Of a stretch of 12,454 nt of DNA, positions 6,545 to 12,454 are shown in pieces. The notes under the pieces were generated by a model. That model saw only the letters and a program-made list of their open reading frames with translations. It was not told the origin of the DNA and did not search any database. The stretch comes from Flavobacteriales bacterium. GTDB lineage: Bacteria > Bacteroidota > Bacteroidia > Flavobacteriales > BACL11. The first letter of the stretch is position 1, and every line of letters begins with the position of its first letter. The position numbers and the translations under genes were made by a program. The DNA lies in contig JABHQB010000009.1 in the NCBI GenBank assembly GCA_018695965.1, positions 1 through 12,454 of the forward strand. The letters are read 5' to 3'.

Positions 6545-6546
6545 TT
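6528..6546. repeat. 19-bp perfect dyad in a divergent promoter region
   Basis: AATTGAGAT, one central A, ATCTCAATT: two perfect 9-bp arms. As RNA it can form an 8-bp stem with a three-base loop. On the minus strand it is directly followed by nine T and then ATTTTT, so it resembles a weak intrinsic terminator. No minus-strand gene lies just upstream, however; the neighbour is divergent. It overlaps the candidate -33 element of the 5027-6469 gene, so an operator is an alternative reading. Apart from this dyad and the promoter candidates, I see no gene in 6470-6646. Confidence 0.5.
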
Positions 6547-6617
6547 AAAACTTAAAAAAATAGTTATAATCAGAAGATATTGTATTCTAAATTGCTGTGT
6601 TATAGAAAAATAACCTC

Positions 6618-6625
6618 TATAATTG
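6618..6625 (+). promoter_or_regulatory. Candidate -7 promoter element for the DUF4920 operon
   Basis: TATAATTG matches TAnnTTTG with one mismatch, 21 bp before the ATG at 6647. A TTG at 6592-6594 lies 23 bp upstream, at the far end of the allowed -33/-7 spacing. The match is modest, but no better plus-strand candidate is visible in the region. Confidence 0.35.
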
Positions 6626-6646
6626 CAAAATAAAAAAATTAAAACA

Positions 6647-7120
6647 ATGAAAAAAATAATATACACATTATTCTGTATTACTGCCTTTTTATCCGTCTCA
6701 CAAGCACAATCGAACACAGAAAAAGAATATACTATTTATGGAGATTCTAAAATGACTACTGAAGGAGTTATAAGTGGAAAAGAGTTAATTTCCTTACTAG
6801 AAACACAAGATTCTGCTATGGTAAAAGTAGAGGGTGTTATATCAGAAGTGTGTAGTAAAAAAGGATGTTGGATGGATGTAAATCTTGATGGAGAAGAAAC
6901 ATTATTTGTAAGATTTATGGATTACGGATTTTTTATGCCATTAGATGCAGCAGGAACTACAGCAATTATTGAGGGTATGGCAAAAATTGAAATGCAAACA
7001 GTAAGGTGGTTAAAACACAAAGCAGAAGATGCTGGAGAAACACAAGAAGTAATAGATGCTATTACTAAGCCAATTATTGCATATAGCATATCAGAAGCAA
7101 CAGGAGTTATCTTAAAATGA
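6647..7120 (+). CDS. DUF4920 domain exported protein
   Basis: A 157-aa exported protein with signal peptide 1-20 (…SVSQAQ). The rest matches what I recall of DUF4920: VKVEGVISEVCSKKGCWMDV (59-78), with Cys69 and Cys74 before the near-invariant GCW, then LFVRFMDYGFFMPLDAAG (86-103), IIEGMAKIE, and the end HKAEDAGETQEVIDAIT (124-140). The domain looks like a small OB-fold beta barrel. The function of the family is not established; the two cysteines and His124 could bind metal or form a redox pair. I use ATG 6647, which starts the signal peptide and follows the usual A-rich leader. Its TGA overlaps the ATG of the haem protein by 4 bases (ATGA), so the two are translationally coupled. It is the first gene of a three-gene operon. 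Confidence 0.87.
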   Translation: MKKIIYTLFCITAFLSVSQAQSNTEKEYTIYGDSKMTTEGVISGKELISLLETQDSAMVKVEGVISEVCSKKGCWMDVNLDGEETLFVRFMDYGFFMPLDAAGTTAIIEGMAKIEMQTVRWLKHKAEDAGETQEVIDAITKPIIAYSISEATGVILK

Positions 7121-7551
7121 GATTAGGTTTAAAAATATTAGTACTATGTATTATTGCGTATTCTCTTTTTTCTTATCAAGGAACTACAGCACAAAACAAA
7201 AAAGAATCAACAAACTACCCAAATAAAGATAGTGAATTAGCTATATTAATGAGAGATTTGGTTGAAAACACAGAAAAAGTAAAAAAACAAATAATAAATG
7301 GAGAGGAAATTGAATTTTTTATTGAATTTAAGAAACTTCATACAGCCGTACCAACAGAAGTAAATTTAAGAGATGATGGGCTATACACCGCCTTTACTGA
7401 AAGTTACATTTACTCTGTTAAAGAACTTATAAATACTGAAAATGATAAAGCAACACTTTACAATAACATGATTCAGTCGTGTATAAATTGCCATCAGCAA
7501 ATTTGTCCAGGGCCAGTAAAAAGAATACGAAAACTTAAAATAAAAAAGTGA
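7117..7551 (+). CDS. Exported monohaem c-type cytochrome-like protein
   Basis: A 144-aa protein with an N-terminal signal/anchor (MRLGLKILVLCIIAYSLF, 1-18) and a single haem c motif CINCH (122-126) near the C-terminus, followed by QQICPGPVKRIRKL. Before it lie predicted helices (38-72 and 90-120). Placement of CxxCH in the last helix of a four-helix protein recalls cytochrome c', but overall similarity is too low to assign that family. Haem would be attached in the periplasm, with His126 as axial ligand. The gene starts inside the end of the DUF4920 gene (ATGA overlap) and ends one base before the mnmD ATG. The tight pairing with the cysteine-containing DUF4920 protein suggests a shared periplasmic redox or metal-handling role, which is inference. 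Confidence 0.8.
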   Translation: MRLGLKILVLCIIAYSLFSYQGTTAQNKKESTNYPNKDSELAILMRDLVENTEKVKKQIINGEEIEFFIEFKKLHTAVPTEVNLRDDGLYTAFTESYIYSVKELINTENDKATLYNNMIQSCINCHQQICPGPVKRIRKLKIKK

Positions 7552-7552
7552 A

Positions 7553-8215
7553 ATGAAGAAAGAACTCATCATAACAAAAGATGGTTCTCATTCACTTTTT
7601 GTTCCAGATTTAAACGAAACCTATCATTCCGTTCATGGGTCTATTTCTGAAGCCATCCATGTTTTTATCAATAGTGGTCTTCTCTCCCATCGAAAAAAAA
7701 ACATAAATATTCTTGAAATGGGTTTCGGAACAGGATTGAATACTCTACTAACTTTAAAAAATATTAAACACAGAAAGATACATTACACATCTTTGGAGCC
7801 ATATCCTATTTCTTCTGAAATATACAACAAACTTAATTTTCATACCCTTATAAATTCTGATTCCGATACTTTTCTAGAATTACATACATCTAATTGGGAA
7901 GAAGAAGTGTTTATTTCAGAAAATTTTACTCTTTATAAAACTCAAAAGAAAATACAGAACTTCATTTCTAAAAAGAAATTTGATATTATTTACTTTGATG
8001 CGTTTTCTCCAGAAAAACAAACGGAAATGTGGACTACAGAGGTTTTTGAGAAATGTTTCGACCTGCTAAATAAAGATGGTTTTTTAGTAACTTATTGTGC
8101 TAAGGGAATATTTAGAAGAACTTTAAAGTCTGTAGGATTTGAAGTAATCTCTTTAGATGGACCTCCTGGAAAAAGACAAATGACACGAGCAAATAAATCT
8201 ACTTATCAAAAATAG
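7553..8215 (+). CDS. mnmD: tRNA 5-(aminomethyl)uridine-34 methyltransferase MnmD
   Basis: A 220-aa SAM-dependent methyltransferase corresponding to the methylase half (DUF752/MnmC1) of E. coli MnmC, here stand-alone without the FAD oxidase half. Motifs are DGSHSLFVPDLNETYHS (10-26), YHSVHGSISEAIHVF (24-38), the SAM loop EMGFGTGLN (55-63), the catalytic-pocket FDAFSPEKQTEMW (148-160), and the C-terminal GPPGKRQMTRA (203-213). It methylates the aminomethyl group on wobble U34 of tRNAs reading split codon boxes, finishing mnm5(s2)U with MnmE/MnmG. It is cytoplasmic and starts one base after the stop of the cytochrome gene, so it is co-transcribed with two exported proteins of no evident functional link. 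Its last 17 bases overlap the convergent DUF6095 gene. Confidence 0.93.
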   Translation: MKKELIITKDGSHSLFVPDLNETYHSVHGSISEAIHVFINSGLLSHRKKNINILEMGFGTGLNTLLTLKNIKHRKIHYTSLEPYPISSEIYNKLNFHTLINSDSDTFLELHTSNWEEEVFISENFTLYKTQKKIQNFISKKKFDIIYFDAFSPEKQTEMWTTEVFEKCFDLLNKDGFLVTYCAKGIFRRTLKSVGFEVISLDGPPGKRQMTRANKSTYQK

Positions 8216-8414
8216 AATCTAAAATAAGTTTAAACCCTTTATAAGCAAAAAAGAAAATTATCGGAACTAACAATAATCCTATTATTATGAAAGTCCAATC
8301 ATCTGCCTTTCGTTCATTATTAAAACCTATATGAAAACAAATTGCCGACAACAGTACAGATATAGCAAAACCTGACAGCCACATTCCTCCTTTTATAAGT
8401 TTTTCTTTATCCAT
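8199..8414 (-). CDS. DUF6095-like two-helix membrane protein
   Basis: A 71-aa protein with two hydrophobic segments (about 11-31 and 41-62) joined by a charged NNERKADD loop, and a short basic N-terminus (MDKEKLIKGG). It resembles what I remember as DUF6095, small inner-membrane proteins of Flavobacteriia that are often encoded next to murQ. Function unknown. Its ATG lies inside the end of murQ (ATGGATAA, 8-base overlap), giving strong translational coupling. Its 3' end overlaps the convergent mnmD by 17 bp. It is the last gene of the E1-murQ unit. Confidence 0.75.
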   Translation of the reverse strand: MDKEKLIKGGMWLSGFAISVLLSAICFHIGFNNERKADDWTFIIIGLLLVPIIFFFAYKGFKLILDSIFDK

Positions 8415-9213
8415 TATAATTATCTACTGCATTCCTTACAGAACCATGTTTTTCTAAAAGATTATTGGCAGTTTCATAGTTCACTCCAATTTCTTTCATT
8501 ATCATTTTAGTTCCTCTATCTACTAATTTATTGTTTGAAAGTTGCATATCTACCATCTTATTCCCTTTTACTTTCCCTAGTTTTATCATTACAGAGGTAG
8601 ATATCATATTTAGAACTAATTTCTGAGCAGTACCTGATTTCATACGAGTACTTCCTGTTACAAATTCAGGACCAACAACTATTTCAATTGGAAAATCAGA
8701 AACTTCAGAAAGAGAGCTGCTTGAATTACAAACTATACAAGAGGTTGTTATATCTTCCTTTTGACATTGTTTAAGCGCACCAATTACATAAGGAGTTGTT
8801 CCAGAAGCGGCAATTCCAACTACAACATCATTTTGGTTAATTTTATGAGATTGTAAATCTTCCCATCCCAAATTACTGTTATCTTCTGCAAATTCCACTG
8901 CCTTTCTCATAGCTTTATCTCCACCTGCCATCAATCCTATTACCAATCCATGATCCACACCAAAAGTTGGAGGGCATTCAGAAGCATCTACAATTCCTAA
9001 CCTACCGGAAGTTCCTGCTCCAATATAAAACAATCTACCCCCATCATTCATTTTAGGAACAATTGCATTTACTAATTTTTCAATTTGAGGAATCTGTTTC
9101 TCTATCGAATGAGCTACTGTTTTATCTTCTCTATTTATATTTTTAAGTAAGTCTGAAGTGGTCATCCCTTCCAGACTGTCATAATTAGAGTCGGATTCAG
9201 TAGTTGTTTTCAT
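8407..9213 (-). CDS. murQ: N-acetylmuramic acid 6-phosphate etherase
   Basis: A 268-aa SIS-domain lyase that splits D-lactate from MurNAc-6-phosphate to give GlcNAc-6-phosphate, in cytoplasmic peptidoglycan recycling. Motifs: LEGMTTSDLLKNIN (14-27), GGRLFYIGAGTSGRLGIVDA (58-77), SECPPTFG with the presumed catalytic Glu79, the second acidic site in AEDN (Glu110), VVGIAASGTTPYV (131-143), and GSTRMKSGTAQKLVLNM (186-202). Both catalytic glutamates appear intact and length is normal for Bacteroidota. The ATG follows directly on the TAA of the fused E1 gene with no spacer, and the end overlaps the DUF6095 start, making a compact three-gene operon. No MurNAc kinase or transporter is in the window. 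Confidence 0.96.
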   Translation of the reverse strand: MKTTTESDSNYDSLEGMTTSDLLKNINREDKTVAHSIEKQIPQIEKLVNAIVPKMNDGGRLFYIGAGTSGRLGIVDASECPPTFGVDHGLVIGLMAGGDKAMRKAVEFAEDNSNLGWEDLQSHKINQNDVVVGIAASGTTPYVIGALKQCQKEDITTSCIVCNSSSSLSEVSDFPIEIVVGPEFVTGSTRMKSGTAQKLVLNMISTSVMIKLGKVKGNKMVDMQLSNNKLVDRGTKMIMKEIGVNYETANNLLEKHGSVRNAVDNYNG

Positions 9214-11637
9214 TTAATACAAAGATGGAAATTTAGATGGATTTACTTCATTCATCATTCCATACACTTTCTCAAAAACATCATCTGTAGAAGGTTTTGA
9301 AAAGTAATCTCCATCTTTTCCATATGGTGGTCTGTGTGCTTTTGCAGCTAAAGTTTGTGGTTCAGAATCCAAATAGTTATATGCGTCTTGTTCTTCTATA
9401 ATATTTTGTAAAATATAAGCTGACGCTCCACCAGGAACATCCTCATCTATAACTAATAAACGGTTTGTTTTCTTTACGCTTTCTGAAATATCGTGGGTCA
9501 AATCAAAAGGAACTAAAGTCTGTGTATCAATTACCTCACAAGAAATTCCAGATCTTTCTAATTGATTAGCTGCATCCGTCACTATCCTCCAAGTACTACC
9601 ATATGTTACTAAAGTAATGTCAGAACCTTCTTTAGTGATTTCTACTTTTCCTAGAGGAACTCTAAATTCACCAATATTATTAGGTAATTTTTCTTTTACT
9701 CTATATCCATTCAAACATTCAATTACCATTGCTGGGTCATTTGATTGCATTAAGGTATTATAGAATCCTGCAGCTCTTGTCATGTCTCTTGGCACACATA
9801 AATACATTCCTCTTGTACCGTTCAACAACATTCCCATTGGAGATCCTGAATGCCAAATACCCTCTAGTCTATGCCCTCTAGTTCTGATAATTAACGGAGT
9901 TATTTGTCCACCATGTGTTCTGTAATATAAAGATGAAATATCATCAACCATAGACTGAAAACCATAAATCACATAATCCAAATATTGCATCTCTGCAATT
10001 GGTTTTAATCCCCTCAAGGAAAGCCCAATACCTTGACCAATAATAGTTGCCTCCCTAATACCTGTATCTGCAACTCTTGTTTCACCAAACTTATCTTGTA
10101 ATCCCTCGCAACCTTGATTTACTCCACCAATCTTACCAACATCCTCTCCAAATATCATTGCTTCTGGTATTGCATCGAACATATGATGGAAATTATCTCG
10201 GATAATGATTCTACCATCTACCTCTTCTGCATTTGAATCATAAGTTGGCTTTACTTCTGACACATTATGAACTGAAGTTGATGTATTATTATATAACTTA
10301 GTATTATACCTTTCATGATTCTCAGAATTTATTTTTTTAATGAAATCACGTAAAGTTCCCTTCTCAGGAATATCTTCATTTACAATCATTCCTAAAAGAG
10401 TTCTCGCTTTTGAAAGAAAATCTCTTCTGAAAATACCAAACATTGCCGACTGATTTAAATCTTGAATCCAATCTGCAATCTCAGGAATATTAATCTTAAC
10501 ATCAATAGAATTAAAAATTTCTAAAAGTTCTTTCCATTCTGATTTTATAGGAGATTGATATTCTTCCCAAGCTTCCTTTTTTTGTTTTTTTACTGTATCT
10601 ATAGATTCTTTATCAATTACATCTAATTCATTAGCAGTTGCAATGTTACTTTCTATGATCCATTCTTGAAACTTCTTTATACAATCAAAATCTTGTTCCC
10701 ATTGTAGTCTTTCTTTACTTTTATATCGTTCGTGAGAACCTGAAGTAGAATGACCTGTAGGTTGTGTCATTTCAACAACATGAATAATTGAAGGAATATG
10801 TTTTTCTCTAGCTAGTTTTTCCGCTTTCTCATATGCAGAAACTAAAGAAGGATAATCCCATCCTTTTACTTTTACGATATCATAACCAGCCCCCTTTTGA
10901 TCATTCTGAAATCCAGACAACACAGTAGAAACATCTGATTTTGTCATTTGCACTTCATTCGAAACAGATATTCCATAAGCATCATCCCAAATAGAAATAA
11001 TTGCAGGAACTTGTAATACTCCAATTGCATTTACAGCTTCCCAAAAATGACCTTCCGCACAAGACGAGTTACCAATTGTTGCAAAAGCAATCTCATTTCC
11101 TTTATTTGTAAATCCAGGATTCCTTTTTGCAATCTCAGGATTATCTCTATATACCTGTGAAGCTTGCGCTAAACCTACCAATCTTGGAAACTGAGAAGCT
11201 AAACAAGCCATATCTGAAGTAGAATTCTTTTGATTCATTAGATTTCTCCAACTACCGTCATCATTTAGAAAACGTGTTCCAAAATGATTCATCATTTGAC
11301 GAGACCCAGAGGAAGGCTCTCTTTCTAATTCAGGATCACCATATAAAGCTGAAAACATGTGTTTTGGAGAATATTGTCCAATAGCAGTCATTAATGCTTG
11401 ATCTCTGTAATAACCCGCTCTAAAATCACCATTACGAAATACTTTAGCCATAGCAACTTGAGCTAACTCCTTTCCGTCTCCAAAAATACCAAAACTACCT
11501 TTTCCAGAAAGCACATCTCTTCTTCCTTGAGATCCAGATTCTCTAACATCACGTATCAATCGATAATCAGCAAGAATTGTTTCTTTAAATTTATTTTTTG
11601 ATATTTTCAATGAAGATTCTTTTGTTTTTGTAGACAT
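9214..11637 (-). CDS. Fused E1 alpha/beta 2-oxoacid dehydrogenase (branched-chain type)
   Basis: An 807-aa thiamine-diphosphate E1 enzyme combining the alpha subunit (about 20-440) and beta subunit (about 470-807) in one chain, a form common in Bacteroidota. The alpha part has YYRDQALM (76-83), IGNSSCAEGHFWEAVNAIG (188-206), IWDDAYGIS (216-224) and PTGHSTSGSHERYKSKER (293-310). The beta part has FGEDVGKIGG (496-505), RVADTGIREATIIGQGIG (521-538), GLKPIAEMQYLDY (543-555) and DEDVPGGASAYI (731-742). It decarboxylates a 2-oxoacid, likely from Val/Leu/Ile, and passes the acyl group to E2 lipoate; E2 and E3 are not in the window. In the alpha motif the usual metal-binding Asp is Asn190 and the usual Asn is Asp219, an exchange discussed separately. 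It leads the operon with murQ and DUF6095. Pyruvate specificity cannot be excluded. Confidence 0.9.
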   Translation of the reverse strand: MSTKTKESSLKISKNKFKETILADYRLIRDVRESGSQGRRDVLSGKGSFGIFGDGKELAQVAMAKVFRNGDFRAGYYRDQALMTAIGQYSPKHMFSALYGDPELEREPSSGSRQMMNHFGTRFLNDDGSWRNLMNQKNSTSDMACLASQFPRLVGLAQASQVYRDNPEIAKRNPGFTNKGNEIAFATIGNSSCAEGHFWEAVNAIGVLQVPAIISIWDDAYGISVSNEVQMTKSDVSTVLSGFQNDQKGAGYDIVKVKGWDYPSLVSAYEKAEKLAREKHIPSIIHVVEMTQPTGHSTSGSHERYKSKERLQWEQDFDCIKKFQEWIIESNIATANELDVIDKESIDTVKKQKKEAWEEYQSPIKSEWKELLEIFNSIDVKINIPEIADWIQDLNQSAMFGIFRRDFLSKARTLLGMIVNEDIPEKGTLRDFIKKINSENHERYNTKLYNNTSTSVHNVSEVKPTYDSNAEEVDGRIIIRDNFHHMFDAIPEAMIFGEDVGKIGGVNQGCEGLQDKFGETRVADTGIREATIIGQGIGLSLRGLKPIAEMQYLDYVIYGFQSMVDDISSLYYRTHGGQITPLIIRTRGHRLEGIWHSGSPMGMLLNGTRGMYLCVPRDMTRAAGFYNTLMQSNDPAMVIECLNGYRVKEKLPNNIGEFRVPLGKVEITKEGSDITLVTYGSTWRIVTDAANQLERSGISCEVIDTQTLVPFDLTHDISESVKKTNRLLVIDEDVPGGASAYILQNIIEEQDAYNYLDSEPQTLAAKAHRPPYGKDGDYFSKPSTDDVFEKVYGMMNEVNPSKFPSLY

Positions 11638-11665
11638 ACTAATTATTTTTCAAATTTCTGGTTTG

Positions 11666-11673
11666 CAAAAATA
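11666..11673 (-). promoter_or_regulatory. Candidate -7 promoter element for the E1-murQ operon
   Basis: The complement of CAAAAATA reads TATTTTTG, a full match to TAnnTTTG, 29 bp upstream of the E1 ATG. A clear -33 TTTG is not visible. The surrounding TTTGCAAAAATA (11662-11673) is identical to the string at 4956-4967 upstream of ilvE. Confidence 0.4.
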
Positions 11674-11732
11674 GTTATTTTATATGAAATCTATCTAAAT
11701 TTAATACAGAAGAAAAATATCTCATAAAAAAG

Positions 11733-11762
11733 TTTCTTTAATTAAAAATATAGTTACTTTTG
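11733..11762 (+). promoter_or_regulatory. Candidate rpsP promoter
   Basis: TTTC (11733-11736) is followed after 18 bp by TACTTTTG (11755-11762), a full match to the -7 consensus and one mismatch to the -33 TTTG. The -7 box ends 57 bp before the rpsP ATG. The leader between them begins with a GC-rich GCGGCCCC that stands out from the AT-rich background, then a possible short CCTT/GAGG hairpin and the palindrome GTTTAAAC (11796-11803). Confidence 0.5.
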
Positions 11763-11819
11763 CGGCCCCTTAATAATGAGGACTAATCACGAGATGTTTA
11801 AACCAAATTAAAAAGAATA

Positions 11820-12454
11820 ATGTCAACAAGAATTAGATTACAAAGACACGGAAAAAAAGGAAAGCCAGTTTACAACATAGTTGTAGCTGACCAAAGATCT
11901 CCAAGAGATGGTAAATATATTGAGAAATTAGGAATTTACAATCCAAACACAAACCCTGCAATAATTAACTTAGATTTTGATAGCACTCTAGATTGGATGA
12001 TGAAAGGAGCTCAACCATCTGACACTGCAAAAGCAATACTTTCTTACAAAGGAATCTTAATGAAAAAACACCTTTTAGAAGGAGTTAGAAAAGGAGCTTT
12101 TAATGAAGAAGAAGCTGAAAAAAGATTTACTACTTGGATGGAAGAAAAAAACCAAAAGGTAGCTGACAAATCACAAAATGTATTAAAAGCTAAAGAAGAT
12201 GCTAAGAAAGCTAATCTAGAAACTGAAAGAGCTAAAAATGAAGCAAAAGCTAAAGAGTTAGCAAATAAGAAAACTAAAGCTGCTGAAGAAACTACTGAGG
12301 AAGTTACGGAAGAAGCTCCTGCTGCTGAAGAAACTACTGAGGAAGTTACGGAAGAAGCTCCTGCTGCTGAAGAAACTACTGAGGAAGTTACGGAAGAAGC
12401 TCCTGCTGCTGAAGAAACTACTGAGGAAGTTACGGAAGAAGCTCCTGCTGCTGA
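11820..12454 (+). CDS. rpsP: Ribosomal protein bS16, extended, truncated by window end
   Basis: The first ~85 residues are bS16 of the small ribosomal subunit, with MSTRIRLQRHGKKGKPVYN (1-19), VVADQRSPRDGKYIEKLGIY (21-40), NPNTNP (41-46) and a conserved SDTAKAIL helix (67-74). E. coli bS16 is about 82 aa; this frame is open for at least 211 codons. The extension has a Lys/Ala/Glu-rich, probably helical segment (about 95-153) and then a strongly acidic tail from residue 154 made of a repeated AAEETTEEVTEEAP unit. Extended bS16 is usual in Bacteroidota, but perfect repeats are not something I know as typical. No stop is reached, so the true length is unknown. The ATG at 11820 is chosen by family match and an A-rich leader. 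Confidence 0.95.
   Translation, partial: MSTRIRLQRHGKKGKPVYNIVVADQRSPRDGKYIEKLGIYNPNTNPAIINLDFDSTLDWMMKGAQPSDTAKAILSYKGILMKKHLLEGVRKGAFNEEEAEKRFTTWMEEKNQKVADKSQNVLKAKEDAKKANLETERAKNEAKAKELANKKTKAAEETTEEVTEEAPAAEETTEEVTEEAPAAEETTEEVTEEAPAAEETTEEVTEEAPAA
12279..12454 (+). repeat. Perfect 42-bp in-frame tandem repeat inside rpsP
   Basis: Four identical 42-bp units (12279-12320, 12321-12362, 12363-12404, 12405-12446) plus the first 8 bases of a fifth at the window edge. Each begins GCTGCTGAAGAAACTACTGA and encodes 14 residues (AAEETTEEVTEEAP). No base differs between copies, including synonymous positions. A multiple of three means gain or loss of copies keeps the frame. The array may continue beyond the window. 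Confidence 0.97.

Noticed and set aside
7381..7572. Minus-strand open frame across the cytochrome/mnmD junction
   Set aside because: It is rich in Phe/Tyr/Ser as expected from reverse-complement AT-rich coding sequence, and both plus-strand genes there are convincing.
11796..11803. GTTTAAAC palindrome as an operator
   Set aside because: An 8-bp AT-rich palindrome is easily found by chance here, and no second copy or neighbouring half-site is visible.
12279..12454. CRISPR-like or mobile-element reading of the 42-bp repeats
   Set aside because: The units are directly adjacent with no spacers and lie in frame within rpsP, so it is a coding tandem repeat.

Overview
The window is AT-rich bacterial chromosome from a member of the Bacteroidota, most likely Flavobacteriia/Flavobacteriales. 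The reasons are: type IX secretion (T9SS) C-terminal sorting tails on three proteins; a fused alpha/beta E1 2-oxoacid dehydrogenase; a bS16 ribosomal protein with a long charged C-terminal extension; small families I associate with this phylum (DUF4920, DUF6095, a MnmC-domain-only MnmD); no Shine-Dalgarno sequences but A-rich stretches before starts; and promoter candidates of the TTTG / TAnnTTTG (-33/-7) type.

Layout. (1) 1-2396, plus strand: the 3' end of a gene with a T9SS-type tail, a PHB-depolymerase-like secreted esterase, a YbjQ/UPF0145 protein, a previously easy-to-miss 34-aa membrane miniprotein, and a DcsG/RimK-like ATP-grasp enzyme. The last three are chained by TAATG stop/start overlaps or short gaps. 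(2) 2385-3373, minus strand: a YceI-like periplasmic protein followed 5 bp later by an unrecognised acidic exported protein. (3) 3434-3859, plus: a GNAT acetyltransferase, divergent from YceI. (4) 3864-4928, minus: ilvE. (5) 5027-6469, minus: a large T9SS-secreted protein of the 'ECCRN' type, closed by a strong intrinsic terminator that sits beside the ilvE promoter. (6) 6647-8215, plus: an operon of DUF4920 protein, a c-type haem protein and mnmD. (7) 8199-11637, minus: an operon of the fused E1 enzyme, murQ and DUF6095. (8) 11820-end, plus: rpsP, cut by the window edge inside a perfect 42-bp tandem repeat.

Most of this is core-genome metabolism and envelope biology: branched-chain amino acid/branched fatty acid metabolism (ilvE, E1), cell-wall recycling (murQ), tRNA wobble modification (mnmD), translation (rpsP) and secretion. 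I see no mobile element, CRISPR array, tRNA/rRNA, toxin-antitoxin or defence system. No wholly new system is evident. The items most worth a second look are the rpsP minisatellite, the coupled 34-aa gene, the D/N exchange in the E1 thiamine-diphosphate motif, and the dyad in the 6470-6646 divergent region.
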